Assembly (NCBI GenBank): GCA_947650285.1
Contig: CANTFL010000528.1
Coordinates: 301,439-365,438 of the forward strand
Source: Hyaloperonospora brassicae
Taxonomy: Eukaryota; Oomycota; Peronosporomycetes; Peronosporales; Peronosporaceae
Direction: 5' to 3'
DNA: 64,000 nucleotides
Part shown: piece after piece, positions 43,314 through 56,657 of the stretch
Layout of the letters: every line of letters starts with the position of its first letter
How positions within the stretch are numbered: the first letter of the stretch is position 1
Made by a program: the position numbers and the translations under genes
Notes under the pieces: generated by a model
What the model was told of the DNA's origin: nothing
The model's database searches: none
What the model saw: the letters and a program-made list of their open reading frames with translations, nothing else

Positions 43314-46174
43314 GTGGTATGAAGTTGGTTATTGAATTTTTTTCACTAGTGACTCGTATATACCTGCTTCTTCCTATTCCACTAGTTATCTTATCTATTA
43401 GAGAAGTCTTTTTAGATTATTAGCTTAATGAGGTTGTCATTTCCATATCGCACTTGCTTTCTTCTCATGCCTTTCTCTTACATATGGTACTGAGGCAACT
43501 TCGTGGGAGACTTCACCACTTGGTAGACCAGTTCTGTTAAATGCTAAACATAAGAGCCCTAATTCGTATTTTGTGCGCCGATGGAAAATTGAAAGGTGAC
43601 AGAAAGATGGACCTGGCATACTGTCTAACTTGCGCTATCGAATACAAGTGGGTGTAGTCGATCTAACTATCTTATATATTTGTCAAACCTCAATACAGAA
43701 ACTTTAACACATACAGACACCTAAATACAGCTTCATAAGTCGTATCCTATCTGTAGTATGATAAGAAATCAATGGTGCCTTTATCTTCATATCATTATAT
43801 GATAAATCTGTCGGATCACCATCGGCATCACTAAAAAAATTAGCAGCCTCTAATTTCTGCTATAAATGGTACTTTTACTGTATCATAATTTGGCGCATTG
43901 AAGCGTAAACGCAACTCCGACTCAGCTCCCTGCAGATAAAAGGATTACCTACCACGTCACAGCACGAAACATTTTGTTTAGTGTCACGCATCCTGTCGTC
44001 TATTTATCTTTCGTGATTACATGCCATTTTCAGGCTTTCACTATTATAACCTCTATATTTTACGTATCAATAGTGTCTGCGAGCTGACCACTGCGCAAGA
44101 ATCCTTAAATATTTATAGAATACGTTTAATACATCATAATATGTCTACAATCGTGGGCAATAAAATTCTGAAATTTGATTCAAAGTAACGTAACCGTAAA
44201 TATATTATGTAAATATTTGGAACAACTTTGAAGCCTCAACTGTCCTTTTTATGAAATATATGTCTATAAAAGGATTAGAATTCTACGCGATTTGTGGCAT
44301 AGTCTATTCAGCCTACAAGCTTAAATGTAATATAGATATACATGGCATTTGCATATTCGGTTGTATAATTTACGTCAAGCACGCATTAAGTAGTTGATTA
44401 TGTGTATAATCTTTTTTAAAAGATTCCAAGATGCTTTCGATATTCATTCTACGACATACCGAAAATAAATTACTGCCGTCTGAATATAAGTTAGTTTGTG
44501 CGTCGAATATATCGTGGACCGAGTGGTATTAATAAAAATTGGCGATAAGTCCGCTTCTAATTCTATAATATATTGATCAATAAACCACAACAAACTATCC
44601 GTTTCATAATATATAAACAATCAATGCACCAGGTCGGTGTTTCGATCTGCAACATCTATGGCCGACATATCATAATTAATTTTCATGCCAGCACAACTTG
44701 GTGAAACTATAGTCTCGAAAAATTTAAAGCGCGAAAGGAAGTAGCTTTTGTCTAAAAGGTAGCGTTTCGTTCATTGTGCTCACTAAAAGTTGTTTCACCA
44801 TATATGTTAACATATTATTAGTTTAGTGCCAAGTGTGATGCTTGCCGATCAAGTCTCGATGAAAATATTTCGCAATTATAGATCTTCCTTTTAAGTTAGT
44901 ATTTATGTGTGCATCCAGAAAGTCAAGAATAACGAATGGCAAATTTCAATGCCGAAAAGATATATGGTAATTATCGAGATAATGACGACTGGTGTACTAC
45001 GATATTATCGAAGACGATTTGAATATGCGATTGCAGGAGGCAGCATTTAATATGGCATATCATTCATCATTTTGTGCCTCAATTGGCAACTCTATTGGTC
45101 TAATCATGATTTAATATTTTGTCGAGACGCATCGTCACGCGTAACGTTTCATATGTGATGATACATTTTCTTGTAATGCCTATATTACGTTTGACTAAAT
45201 GAAGATTATATATCAAAATCGACAATGAATAAAGTTAACATTCTCCGGTCCATAGCTACAGTACAATCTCATCCATCAGCTGTTATATATTAGTTGGTCT
45301 CGTGTGATCTTATCGCATCACAATTGCATTATATTGAGACGCGTCATCAGCTACAGTAACGACCACTTGCATTGACAATGTACTTATCATTTTATGGGTA
45401 TATAACTTAGCAAAATCAATTTCAGTATTCGTTTCAGACAACTTCCTCGCTTGCGATCTGATCTGGGTAGCACAAACCAATGATCGCGAAGAGCCTAACC
45501 TTAGGTCCTCCACCCAATTAAGTATTGTAATAATTGGGCACATACAGAGGCTCTGTTAACTTCCCCTACTTTGGACACTGGATATGCACGTGTGGGTATC
45601 CAAATCTTTAAGCTCAATTCTGCTAAAGGTATGGTGCATACACGTTAATACCGAGAGTTTTTGGCTCAACGTGCGACGCAAATTTACAACAAGGTAGTCA
45701 TTTACACGTCCACTTAAGCGTTTTAATATAATTGCTACAAAGTTGATGACTTCGCGATACTCATTATCAAAGCAAATTGGATTTGATAAAAAATTACTAG
45801 TCCCCGACACTGACCCCGCACCATTAAACTCATAAAATGTTCGCCTCCGCTCAACAGTAATATAAATAAATAAGTTATGGTGATGGCTGGACAAATCCCT
45901 CGCTGTAGAGGTTGTACTTTTCGCTCAGTCGAAATAATTTCGGTTGTTGCGGACAGGCTGGGACGAAGTTATTGTAGTCGGGGTGTACACGAGGATGATA
46001 CCGTGAAAAGTATCATGACAATCAGAACCCATTAGAAGTTGTTATATTAAGATAAGTAAGGTAAATTTTCGGCAAATTGCCTCCAAAGTATGTGATCGAC
46101 ATCCGATAACTCTGAAGACGTAATGGATCTCGATTATCGATGACTACAGAGCTACAACGTATAAAGACGGTAAT
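43314..46174. other. AT-rich sequence, no gene recognised
   Basis: Nearly 2.9 kb of AT-rich sequence. Frames at 45,310-45,543 and 45,556-45,894 (minus) have no recognisable motif. Possibly ancient repeats. Confidence 0.5.
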
Positions 46175-46640
46175 TGTAACGAGGCATGCTCTTACCAGAA
46201 GACTGGTAAGACCTTGTGCTGATAGAACACAAGGCTGCGTACTTTCGACGTCAGGTGCACGTGGCGTGAGGAAACCCACGAAATAAACATAGCTAGGAAA
46301 GATCTGTTCAAATATAAAAATAGATCTGTATTTAATATTTGTGTATTATTTAATGAATTATCCTCGTCTTGATTTAACTAGAGTAACCTATTGTGTCTAA
46401 TGTGAGTTTTTACTCGCCACTTGTTGCGCCCGCTTAGCGGCGATTTGCGATTAACTTGGTTGATGTAGCGTCTACCACAACCCATTAGTTGGGGCACTCA
46501 AGCATGTTATACTCGGTGATAATATTCCTTTGACGTTACCCCTGCTCGAGCGATGTTAATTTTACTATATCTATTATAGGTAATATAATAAAAATTTATA
46601 CTTTTGAATCACTTCTATGTAACAGGATCACTCCGTTAAG
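46175..46640 (-). repeat. Solo LTR, diverged G2-like
   Basis: Starts TGTAACGAGGCATGC, with hairpins CTTACCAG.../...CTGGTAAG and CCTTGTG.../...CACAAGG, core TTGCGCCCGCTTAGCGGCGA at ~46,424, end TAACAGGATCACTCCGTTAAG. Flanks GTAAT and GTATT form a plausible 5-bp duplication with one change. Confidence 0.7.
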
Positions 46641-48051
46641 GTATTACTATTACAAAAGTAGTTATGTGATCAAGATCAGCTATAAGGACGTGGAGTAAAG
46701 CAAGGATTTATGCATTAAAAGAATACGTAGGGAAGAGGCGCAACGGAAGTCGCTCGATTTGCGAAGATGCACTGTCATTTACAAAAGGGGATCTGTGAAA
46801 AATAAATGTATGAAGCGCCTAAGATGAAAAACACGCTTTCATTGCGATCGCGAGTGGTTGATAAAATTGCAATCGTACCGCAAACCGACCGCTCTTGTGT
46901 CCGATATGTCCTATATAGTGCAAGGGCATGACAAGTTTGAATGAGCGACACGAGGCATCTGATCGCAAGGAAGAGATAGCCAAATCGTTGTTTCGGTTTC
47001 AATATGATTATGAGCAACCAAAATTACGACTATGCCTACATGCTAAAAATTAGGGGAATTCGGTTTACTGTAATTTGCACACGCGTCGTTCTTTGGCCAA
47101 ATAAAGTTTTTTGCCCCCATGACTTCAATAAAAACCTTTTTTAATAAGATATTCCTTGGATTATTAAGACAGGCCCAAGAAGCTCTTACATACGCTTAAA
47201 CCTGCGATCTGACCCAGTACATTGTTTAGTTACTTAATACAAGATCGTAAGACGGATAGGGTGGTCGGACGGCAAGCAAATCAGTTTTTTAAATAAAGCG
47301 TTAACAAACGTGTTCTAAGAAAAGGCATATATTTTAGCAAACAGAAAAGGTTACAAAGTGAGCATTTTTATCACTTTTCGTGATAAATTTTCAGACCCGT
47401 CAAGTTCAATATCAGTCCGAGTTCTATAAGAAACATTTAATATACCAACGCGTAAATAAGATGGGAAAGACTTAGAGCACGCGATTGAGAACCGTCTTTA
47501 GAAATTGGTAGTCTACGAACCAACAGAGAGTAACCTTCCGTATCAGCAAATTCCTTGATCTACTCTAGTCAAGACATGAATCGCAGCTAATTTATGGATT
47601 AAGTCCAAATCTTAAATGTTTTTATACAAAGAACAACAAAAAGCTTTTTATTACGCGCGATCATTATTGGTAGGCGAATATTTGACAGCGTATGGTTGCT
47701 ACTCGCAAGACATATCACTAAAAACACGCCTTTTTCGTAAAATGACGTATCATTATTTTTATTTATCAGGCAGGTTCGACTGACTCGTGTCTGTCGATGT
47801 TACGGAAATTATAAAGTCTATTGGGCTGGCGTTGCATTATCAAACGAATTTTTTTAGTATGTATAGAAATCCTTTATTCATCACGTTCACTATTTAAAGA
47901 AGAAATCGTAAAGAAGCGCAATCTCATAACATTACTCGAAGGTTTTTACCAAACCTCGATATTTTACTGAGTTTTTGAATCGAGACATACCATTTTATTT
48001 CGCACGATACACGTCCAATTTCAATGGGGTGTGCGTTAAGGAATAAAGACA
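46641..48051. other. AT-rich sequence, no gene recognised
   Basis: No recognisable coding sequence. The frame at 46,775-47,017 (minus) has no motif. Confidence 0.5.
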
Positions 48052-49214
48052 CTGTAGTGGATCGGTATTACGAGTTTGTTGCAAGCCCGACTTTCGCTAG
48101 CGCGTAGACCACTGTCTTTCGTTGCGGTACTTCATTTCCGTGTATTCCTCTTCCGTTACCTTGTGTAATCGTCAGTAGGGTGGCCTGTGATCATCTAGGT
48201 GAGAATGTGTCGAGCAATAATTTGACTGGGTTTGCGATGGGCCATAATGGATGAAAAAAGATTTAACAAGAACGAACATACATGTAAAGTGATCAATGTG
48301 AGTCACTCCGATCTCGACGAAATGATCGTTTATCATATGTAGACACTTAATTGGCTTAAATTTCTGACCACCAAAGTCGTCTTGTTCACCTGGGCCTTGT
48401 ACTTAAGTATACTGCTTCGTCCGACCGCACTTATGGAACATTGTCTTAAAACTTTCAAATGAAGTCCGTACAAAGCAGTTGTATCATTTTGCAAGTAAAT
48501 TTAACTTTCTTATCGTGCGATGGTTAGATACTTAAATTATAAAAATTCGACACATGTACCTAGAATCGAATTTATTTCTGTTTATCGCAAAACTCGTTTT
48601 TTTAGCGTTGCCTGAATGCTTAACCATAACTTTGAATCTATAGTAATAAGTCATCTATCTTTTCATTTTGTATATCTTGCCACAATTGGCCCACTTTATG
48701 CACTCCTATATCTCCAGTATTGGACCGCTACGTGTAGTAAAAACTAAAACGATGTATCGCAATCGAATCTTTGATTGCGATCGAGGATAACAAACAACGT
48801 TTTTTTACCTAATGATGATCGCTCCAAGTGATGAATAGCGCCCTTCTTCTGTATAGTGGGTCTTTGCTCGCGGGTCACGATCTCGTTCTATACTGTGGAT
48901 CACAATTACGTATTGCGGATCGCGTGGTGTAATACGCACCATATCGTATATTCTCGATCTCGTTCTCGATCTAAATGACGGATCGTGTTTTGTTTCATCC
49001 TATTGCGCTCGTTTCACACCTCAGCAGCATGTCAAAGCATTTATGTCATCAATCGTCGCACACAAATTCAACGGTACCGAGGGATACGCGGCGCTCACAT
49101 CAATCAAAAATTGTTACATGTAATTTTACCGAAGCGCACCCGACAATGACATATATCACTCGATCAATTTACTACATTTGACAAGTGTACGAAAAACTAC
49201 TAAACCATAATTTA
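48052..49214 (+). mobile_element. Family R repeat, copy D
   Basis: The most decayed copy. TTTCCGTGTATTCCTCTTCC and CCTTGTGTAATCGTCAGTAG (48,130-48,180) match the shared block of A-C, followed by TTTGACTGGGTTTGCGATGG as in copy A, and GATC-rich sequence at 48,770-48,985. The start near CACTGTAGTGGATCGG and an end near CTACTAAACCATAA are approximate. Length agrees with the other copies. Confidence 0.5.
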
Positions 49215-50629
49215 ACAAATTGACAATTTTTGATATATTTTCGGAATATTAACGCCTAATAGCAGAGTGGGCTCCGTTAACCATATTGATTTCGAATGAT
49301 TCGTTATCCTAATGATATCTGTTGTTGCAAATATTTTAAAATATGAGGTGATATACGAATTTGAGAGTTGAATTATTCCACGTCACGCAGAACTAGATCT
49401 CATGATAGAGACATACGTTATGGTAATGGCTCAGAAACGGATGCATATTTTTCAACTCGAATCCATTTTATAAGGACTATCCTTGTTGTATCACTCGTTA
49501 AGTCGTCAAAGTAAGTTAGTGAGCATAAAATGCGATGAGCACATACAGGAGGGCCTAAACCTAACTAGAGGTATGAGAAACGGAAATGGATTTGATCCTT
49601 CGCTTCAGCTTCAGCGAAATTGTGCATATACTTACGATTAGTGAATGCTTAGCTACATGCATTGCTGCCCATGGTCTTATGCAATAATACGACTTGGGCG
49701 ATGAGAGTTTGACCGTTAATTATCATACAAAGAGCACCAACATGCCAAGCGCACTTTCCAATCTTTATAGGTGCCACATACTATTCTATAATAAATGATG
49801 GAAATTTTTATGTCAATTAACTGATGTATGATAATTAGATTGTGCTAGAACGCAAAATGAGCAAATCAACAAGTAGTAGTAGAAGGAGTAAATTTTTCAG
49901 ATGAGTACATCTCGGCGACCATCATAAGTGGAACGGAGGATGATTGCACCGCCGCGTGCCATACTTTGCCGACATGCATTATACAGTGAAGAACTAGGTT
50001 CATCCCGTGCAGGGTGACTAAACCTGGACGGCGGTAGCAATCCAGGAATCAAACCGACACCGGTCTACTTTGGTGGTCAGACGACAGATAGGCAAAAGCA
50101 TGTATTAATCGCTCAACGGGCCACCATTAGTAAGCACCTTTATCTTTCAGAAATCGCGTAGAGTAAAATATTAGTAAGCCTATTTGATCGGAATTAGTCA
50201 AGGCTATTTGTGCTTTTTTTAAAGATGGATCATTTTAAATTATTTTTTAGTTGCCTGCCTGTCGAATACGGAATCGATAGTTCGCATTTTAAAAACGGAC
50301 TGGACGATGATCCATCCTCATCGGATAAGTGTCGATGTACCAGGACTTAATAGGAATTTGATTTATACGATCCTTGGTTTCTGTTTGCCATATAAGATGC
50401 GAATAATGACACATATAATTCCATACCCTGTGCGTCAATATATTATATCTATGTAAGCTGTGTAAATTAAACTGGTTTATTGCCAGTCGATAATTCACCC
50501 ATACTTTATATCTGTGATCGCGTTTCGGTGACGCCACAATTCGTGTGGTGTCTGTTTTAAAGCTGAAAGATGTCTGTCAAGCAATTCTGCTGATTGTTGT
50601 ACCCGGAGAAGCATCTCGGTGAGCCCCTT
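49215..50629. other. No gene recognised
   Basis: AT-rich to 49,900, then slightly more GC-rich. The frame at 50,289-50,537 has no motif. Confidence 0.45.
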
Positions 50630-51022
50630 TGAAACGGGGCACACCCTTGCGTGAACTTAACGCGAGGGATTAGATGCCCCAACAGACGTACACGAGGCAA
50701 GCGAGGAAGCGTAGATAAGGGAAAAGTAAAACTGTTATATTAATATAATTAAGTCTTTTATCCACTGTCTCTCTGTTTGACTTGACTTAATTATGCTAAT
50801 ATAACTGGGTGTATGGTGACGTCTCGTCACCACTCATTGCGCGCGTCTAGCGGCGATTGGTGGGTTGATATCATCAAGATATCAACCAATGAACAGACTC
50901 TTTGGTCGGCCCTTCAATATCACCGCTTTGATGATATTGTTCAAAGAATATTCAACTTCATATTCTTTATTGTCATTGTTTCTTTAAAGTGACAATTCCA
51001 TGTAACAGGCTGCCCCTTTACA
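50630..51022 (-). repeat. Solo G2 LTR with perfect 5-bp duplication
   Basis: 393 bp, TGAAACGGGGCACACC to GCTGCCCCTTTACA, about 90% alike by eye to the element II LTR. Flanked on both sides by CCCTT (50,625-50,629 and 51,023-51,027). The same series of hairpins is present with a few breaks. No internal Ty3 sequence adjoins, so this is a product of LTR-LTR recombination. Confidence 0.9.
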
Positions 51023-53946
51023 CCCTTTTTAGGTCCGCTTTCGCTCGCTGGTAGGGTTGTCGTTTGATACGCGTGAGCACGTGTCGATTTGATATCGTTT
51101 GGGGAATTACCCATGGATATCGGTGGGTGGCTGTGTGGGCCTTTACGACTAGTCCCTGGTCCCGTTCAGCGTGACGGAGGACAGCAAGATCAAGTTGACA
51201 ACTAATTTGCAGTGACGACAGCTCGTCTATCAGCCGGTGGAAGCCATCAGGCTGTTGCCGCAAGATTATCGTCCCCTGTGTATGACCACAAGGAGACGTG
51301 GCCGCCCCGTGTACTGTCCCGTCTTTCACCACGGTCCAGCGATACGGCACCCGTAGCTCCGGCGGCTCCTGAAGGGTATCTGATTGCTTCACCGCGAAAT
51401 TTTCAGCTATTCGTAATGGCGAACTGCCAAAAAATAATCGCTACTGCCCAACGAATGAGTTCACGATCCGTGTTATGCTTCTGACGTCAGGGGACAGAGG
51501 GACGCGAAAGAGATTCGTGGTGTATTCCGTCTACTCAATATCTATATATGCCAACGCACATGGCCGAATTCAGTCCTACTTGCGCGTTGTCAATTTGCGA
51601 CCCATTCTGTTACGGAGTTAGGGATTATCCACCCATTGGTAGGTCGGCTAAAATGGTCACGTTTTGTCCGGAAATGTCCGAGGTTTTATTGGAGGTTGAG
51701 CACATATTTAGAGAAGTTCAAGTTATCGCCATCGCGCCAAACTATCGCTGAGCAATAAGGCGCGGCATAATAGCGGCATGCCGGTCCATCATCGCCGAAT
51801 GTTCCTCAGGCTGTAATCGAAGCCGCGCTCCTAACGCTACCGTAATGACAATCCTACTGGTTGGTAGCTTCTCTGTCACGTAAAAGCTCCAGATCTTGCG
51901 TTCTAACAATATAATTCCCGGGCAAAGACACCCCCCGAAATGCCCAAGACTTTCAAGCCGCCCCGTATCGCTCTGACCGCTGTGTCAGTCACAACAAGGC
52001 ATGTTTGACGCTTCGGGACTTGGCCGCCACTGGAATGGAGACTAAACAGATGCCTTCGACGTGAGCAGAAGCCCTAGATTTACTTTGTGCCAGCTTGGCT
52101 CCGTCGATTCCTAGTGTCGACATATGATGGTTTGTATAGATTCCACAGCTCCTTGGCTGTCCATTAGGGAATTTTAAAAACCGCTGCTGTAAACAGTATA
52201 CAAGTTAGTAATATCCAACTCCAAAATTGCGCCCTGAGCACGACGCTAGTTGCTAATCAGGCCGCCGTCGCAAGTCGGCGCCACACCGTAAGAATTTCGA
52301 CGGCCCTTAATTGTCCGCCTGTTCACCTATTATATGTTGGTGACCCAGATATCGAGTCGTGGCACCGGGTGTCTAAACAGACATCCATCTATAGCTAGTC
52401 GCTAATAACGCCGTTGAAAAAATGACGTTACTCTTCGATGGCAGATGTGAAAGCCCTGACGTTTACCCATAATTGCCTCAATTTGTAGCACTCGTGGAAG
52501 TTGTCGGGATTCATTGAGAAAGACCGTCGAATCGTCGACAATCCGTGAATGAATGTGACAGTCGGTAAGAGCCCCGGGCACTTGTACTTATCGAAGTGCG
52601 GGATCCTGTGTTATTGCTAACGCCAATACCTCCACCGATAATGTAACCACTAACGGCGCGGGAGGAGAGCCTTGCCATATCCATTTTTTAAACCTTTCGG
52701 GGCAAAAATTCCATGTTTGACAAGAAATCGCGCAATCGCTTTATCATGCAGTTTGCGCATCAGCGATCCGAAGGCCAGCGAGAATTTAAAGCAAATAATG
52801 ACGATGAAACAATCAATTACCGGCGACGGTATTGAAAGCCTTCCTGAAATCTTAATTTGGAATCAAACGGCTATTCTACCGTTTATGTCTGGTTCAGTTC
52901 GAGAAGTATCTCAGACTGCCAAAATAGTATTCATCATAAATATCACCATCTAGCGACCGTGTACAAATTCTTGCTGTAAGTCTCCTACTAATTTATTTAT
53001 TGTGCGTTAAAGGCGTGCAGCCAAGACTTTATTATATACTTTATACCCTTTTTAAAGTAATAATATCGGCCTGTAGTCCAAAGTGTTTTCGAAATTGCCC
53101 TTCATTTAAAGCGGAAAAATGAGCGTGTCCAGGATAAATGGTGGTAGTTGTAGCACACGAGAAGTTCATTTACATGTTGAACGATGGCTGGGGCCAATAA
53201 ATCTTGGTTGTCCATGTCAAATATAATATAAGACCATCCGAGTCCGCAGCTATATGTCTGCAAACTCGGATGGTCCAAACAATAAATTTTGCGGTGTGGC
53301 TGCCAAACCGATGAATAGCGGTCAGCAGCAGTGGAAGCGCGTGCAAATTATTCCCACAAAAAATTTTGAATGCGTGGAACCGTTTAATCGCCCTCCCAAT
53401 CAGACACCCTCTTGAAAGCAAACCGCAATAGCTCGGAGGTGCGCTCCAATTTATTCCCGTCTCGAATCATATGTTCCGACATGGGTGAGTTCGGATTGGC
53501 TTGTATAAGTTTCTTCCGAGTAGAGATATACGCGCGTATTCGCGCCTGCAATCTATTTACATACCGCTTACAGCGCGGTTTATCTCAATTTCATATAGAC
53601 ACAATCGCCGCGGCATCCTTTGGCAGAATGCTATCCTAGGTCCTTGTCGTGACCTCCAACCTTACGTTCTGGTATACTAATTCCGCTATTTAAGCCGCCT
53701 TGACCCTTGTATGCTAAACCCCTTGGATATAAAATATAACGGACCGGGTTTAAACAATCGGCGGAATATGCCATGAACTTAAAGCTAATAAAAGTAATAC
53801 CATGCTGATGACCAGAATCTACCACAGGGGCCAAAACTTCGACTTATTGACCCGAGATGACCACATTGGCGGAACGTAAAAACGATCGATTCTGCTCGAC
53901 ATAGATTGTGTCCAGTAATTAAACAATTAGTAAGGTCAGGTGGTTC
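51023..53946. other. Unassigned, possibly the decayed 3' part of a LINE
   Basis: More GC-rich than the AT-rich stretches before 50 kb, without an LTR or Ty3 domain. The minus frame at 51,018-51,392 and the plus frame at 52,672-52,953 are open but not recognised. It lies downstream, on the minus strand, of the endonuclease-like piece at 53,947-54,330, where a LINE RT would be expected. I could not locate RT motifs. Confidence 0.3.
53231..53270. repeat. Hairpin, 16-bp arms
   Basis: CCATCCGAGTCCGCAG and CTGCAAACTCGGATGG are inverted, 14 of 16 pairing, around the 8-nt loop CTATATGT. No T-run follows. Function unknown. Confidence 0.7.
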
Positions 53947-54330
53947 TTAATATTCCAACTGTCCCGCTCGACTGCGTGCATCGGCGAGATCCAACCTTGT
54001 GGTTAGGTCCATGAGCGCCGGGCTTTTCGGGCGCCCCGTCCTGCTACCATTTGTTATGTCTAATACCGGGATTTGAACGGAGTCGAAGTTGCCTGCCATT
54101 ATGACTGCACGCGACGGCCAAGGCCAGCGAATTAAATGGAAAAAAAACCCCGCGTTCATAGGCGGTATTTGAAGCATGAGTGTTGACCAACAATGCCCTT
54201 GCCCAGCCATGCCCCTGATTCCATTAGACAGCAATGCGGATGTTCCAAAGTATCGGATGCCAATGTGTTGCTTTCGCCGCACGGTCAAGATCGAGTGAAA
54301 TGGCGACGCTCCCTTTCTTTCTTGTGCCAA
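53947..54330 (-). pseudogene. LINE (L1-like) endonuclease fragment
   Basis: The minus frame has LLSNGIRGMAGQG, then AVIMAGNFDSVQIPVLDITN and GSRTGRPKSPALMDLTTRLD. This resembles the part of an L1-type apurinic endonuclease around the GGDFN motif, the following LDR block and the PAL...LGL stretch. The catalytic GDFN reads GNFD. The preceding 40 codons look frame-shifted. No LINE RT was confirmed nearby. Confidence 0.5.
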
Positions 54331-56312
54331 AGCTCCAGTACGAAAGAGGTGGACTATTAGAGCGGGATGGATGCGCTCACCGCCGATTCCAAATTATGTT
54401 TTATATTTGTCGCTAACGCATCGTTATCGACATGGGTTTCATGCGACAGCGCACCAGAGGTCGTGTGCCGACCGGTAAGCTACGCCACGCCTCCATCTAC
54501 TGGTCGCGATTGGATGCCGTTAAATCCCGGGCATTCTACGTATCAACACTAACAACCCTCTCAGTTCGACTTAATGCATCATGAGTGTCCCTGTAAGCTA
54601 AACACACCATATTTTAAGCGGTAGTGGAGACCATATATGTAGTCCGTAGGGCTAGCAGGAAGCCGCTGCCGTAGATACTGGTGTTAATTATTATGGCTGC
54701 CCTTAATAGCTGATACTATGCTGGGGACATATATGGGCAATATAATGCTCAATGAAAATTTGATGGATCGTCCGGTCGGCCGAAGTACCTATAGCAGTAT
54801 ATGCCACCCTGTACCTCTTGGTGCTCTTATACCCCACAAAATGCCGGCAAAGACGAAGGGTAACGGCGTTGTCAGGATCCTCCTCCGCATCTGTTAGCAT
54901 TGTTAGTTCATCGTGGGAGAGCAACACACATACAATGTGACGCGCTAGTTGAGTCTTGTGCAGAACATAACATCGGCGCAACAAATTATTTAGTGGCGTA
55001 GCTTCGCTTCGCAATCTGCTCCAGCAATCACTTTTATCAGTTTAATGAATGAACAAAGATCCTGATACGGTTCTATAGGTTTAATCATTCCACTTTTCAA
55101 GCCATTTTAAGGTGTTTCGAACTTTCGCCCTGGCGCGATATACCATGAGACAAGAGTACATACACTCTGGCCTCCAAGTCACCGTCTAAGTCTATAGGGT
55201 TTCGTCGCTTACAATCGTCTGCAAAGCACCTCGATGATCAAACCCCGAGTCAAATCGAGAAGAAACTTCGACTCCCCCTTGCCCGCGGTTGTCCACTAAA
55301 CAGTCGAGCTAAACTCATTCGGAAATGCCGCCATTGTCTCTCGAGACCATTCCGATGCTAAGACTTGACACATATCCTGCCATTCCGTGGGAACCGCCAG
55401 GTACATTACCTCGTCTGGATCTGCTGCAATCAGCAACCTATCATTATCACTTCGTCGTTTTTAGGACCAAGTCGTCAGGTTTTTTACGAAAAATCAATCC
55501 CTGCTTTTCCCTTTCCTCCGGCGGCGTGATGTTCGCCCGCTTTCGAGCAAAACACTCGGCTTCGGTACCCGCAGTGGCGTCCGCAAAGCGACTGTAGTAG
55601 TTTCGTCTAGTTCGGGACCTCCCTGTACTAGGACCATTAAGGAAGAGGCACACTAGACCATCGACGAAGCGGGAGGCGACTGGATGTTGTCCTCCCCTGT
55701 AAAATACTTCCCCGCTTAGGCTGGAACTCTAACTTATATTTGAGCTCGACCCGTGCCGTTACTTCTATAATCGCTTCATCGCTGTCGCTCACCTGCTCGC
55801 CGCGAATACCCTCTCCATCTATACATTCTGCCCCGCAGAAGCGTCTGCCGCAATTTGTATGAGGTTGACAAAAGTGAAGTAGTGATCACCATAGTACTGC
55901 AAGATCAATGGAAGAGGCCCCGACCTAGCCTTTTTATCGTCGAAGATCCGCTCAATGCACTCCTGTATTGTAAGGTTACCTGATCTCCCGTTTCAATCAC
56001 TCGTCGCGCTTTGCCCTTTGAACTTGGGCGATACTAACTACATTTCCAGTGCCGCGATACTTAGTTGGATTGTGAAAGTAAATATATATTATGCTATAAA
56101 AATTAGCTGTCATGGCCTACTCTAAGTGCCACCCTAGTATAGCCGGTCCACCGCGGTCATCCGGTCCGTCGCACTGGACGCTTATTCTTTAAGGTACCAT
56201 TTATAATGTTTTATTTGACTCGATACTCGTCATCTCCATCCATCCTCTATTTACGTCCAGCAAAGACGTCATTCGAGTCTCGTACTTAAACTAATCCATC
56301 ATGTGCATCTGC
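54331..56312. other. Unassigned, possibly LINE-derived
   Basis: Frames at 54,703-55,014 (minus) and 55,325-55,597 (plus) are open but not recognised. The composition resembles the flanking LINE-like pieces. The solo LTR at 56,313 is inserted here. Confidence 0.3.
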
Positions 56313-56620
56313 TGTAATAGGGCATACTACTTGCGTGAACTCAACGCAAGGGTGACGTGTGCCCGACAAGCGTACACAGGGCAACCGAGGAAGCGGTACC
56401 AGAAACCGAACCCGAAAGCTATGTCTTGAGGAAAAAGTACAACAGTTTATCTAAGGGACCGCCTAGGCGTACACCCCCTAATGACTGCGCGCACCCCCCC
56501 CCCCGTGTGTGTAACCGTCTAATCGTTCCGTGTACCCTCTCGTTTTTTATAAAACGAGGTTTATTTTTTTCTCGCTCTGACCAGAAACCGAGAGTTAGCG
56601 CGCGAAAGAAGCCGCAAGGG

Positions 56621-56640
56621 ACCATTACTCTCTTTTCCAC
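56621..56640 (+). promoter_or_regulatory. Oomycete-style initiator (Inr-like)
   Basis: ACCATTACTCTCTTTTCCAC lies 18 bp upstream of the ATG at 56,658. It resembles the oomycete core promoter (a CATT initiator followed by a pyrimidine-rich flanking element). This is a motif match by eye with no expression evidence. Confidence 0.45.
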
Positions 56641-56657
56641 TATGTTGAAGCCACAGC

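Noticed and set aside
53631..53834. AYSADC in a minus frame as a LINE RT YADD motif
   Set aside because: It lies only ~120 bp after the endonuclease piece, far too close for the order of a LINE, and no other RT block surrounds it.
56494..56504. Poly-C run as a structural or regulatory tract
   Set aside because: Simple homopolymer, length likely unreliable in sequencing. No further support.
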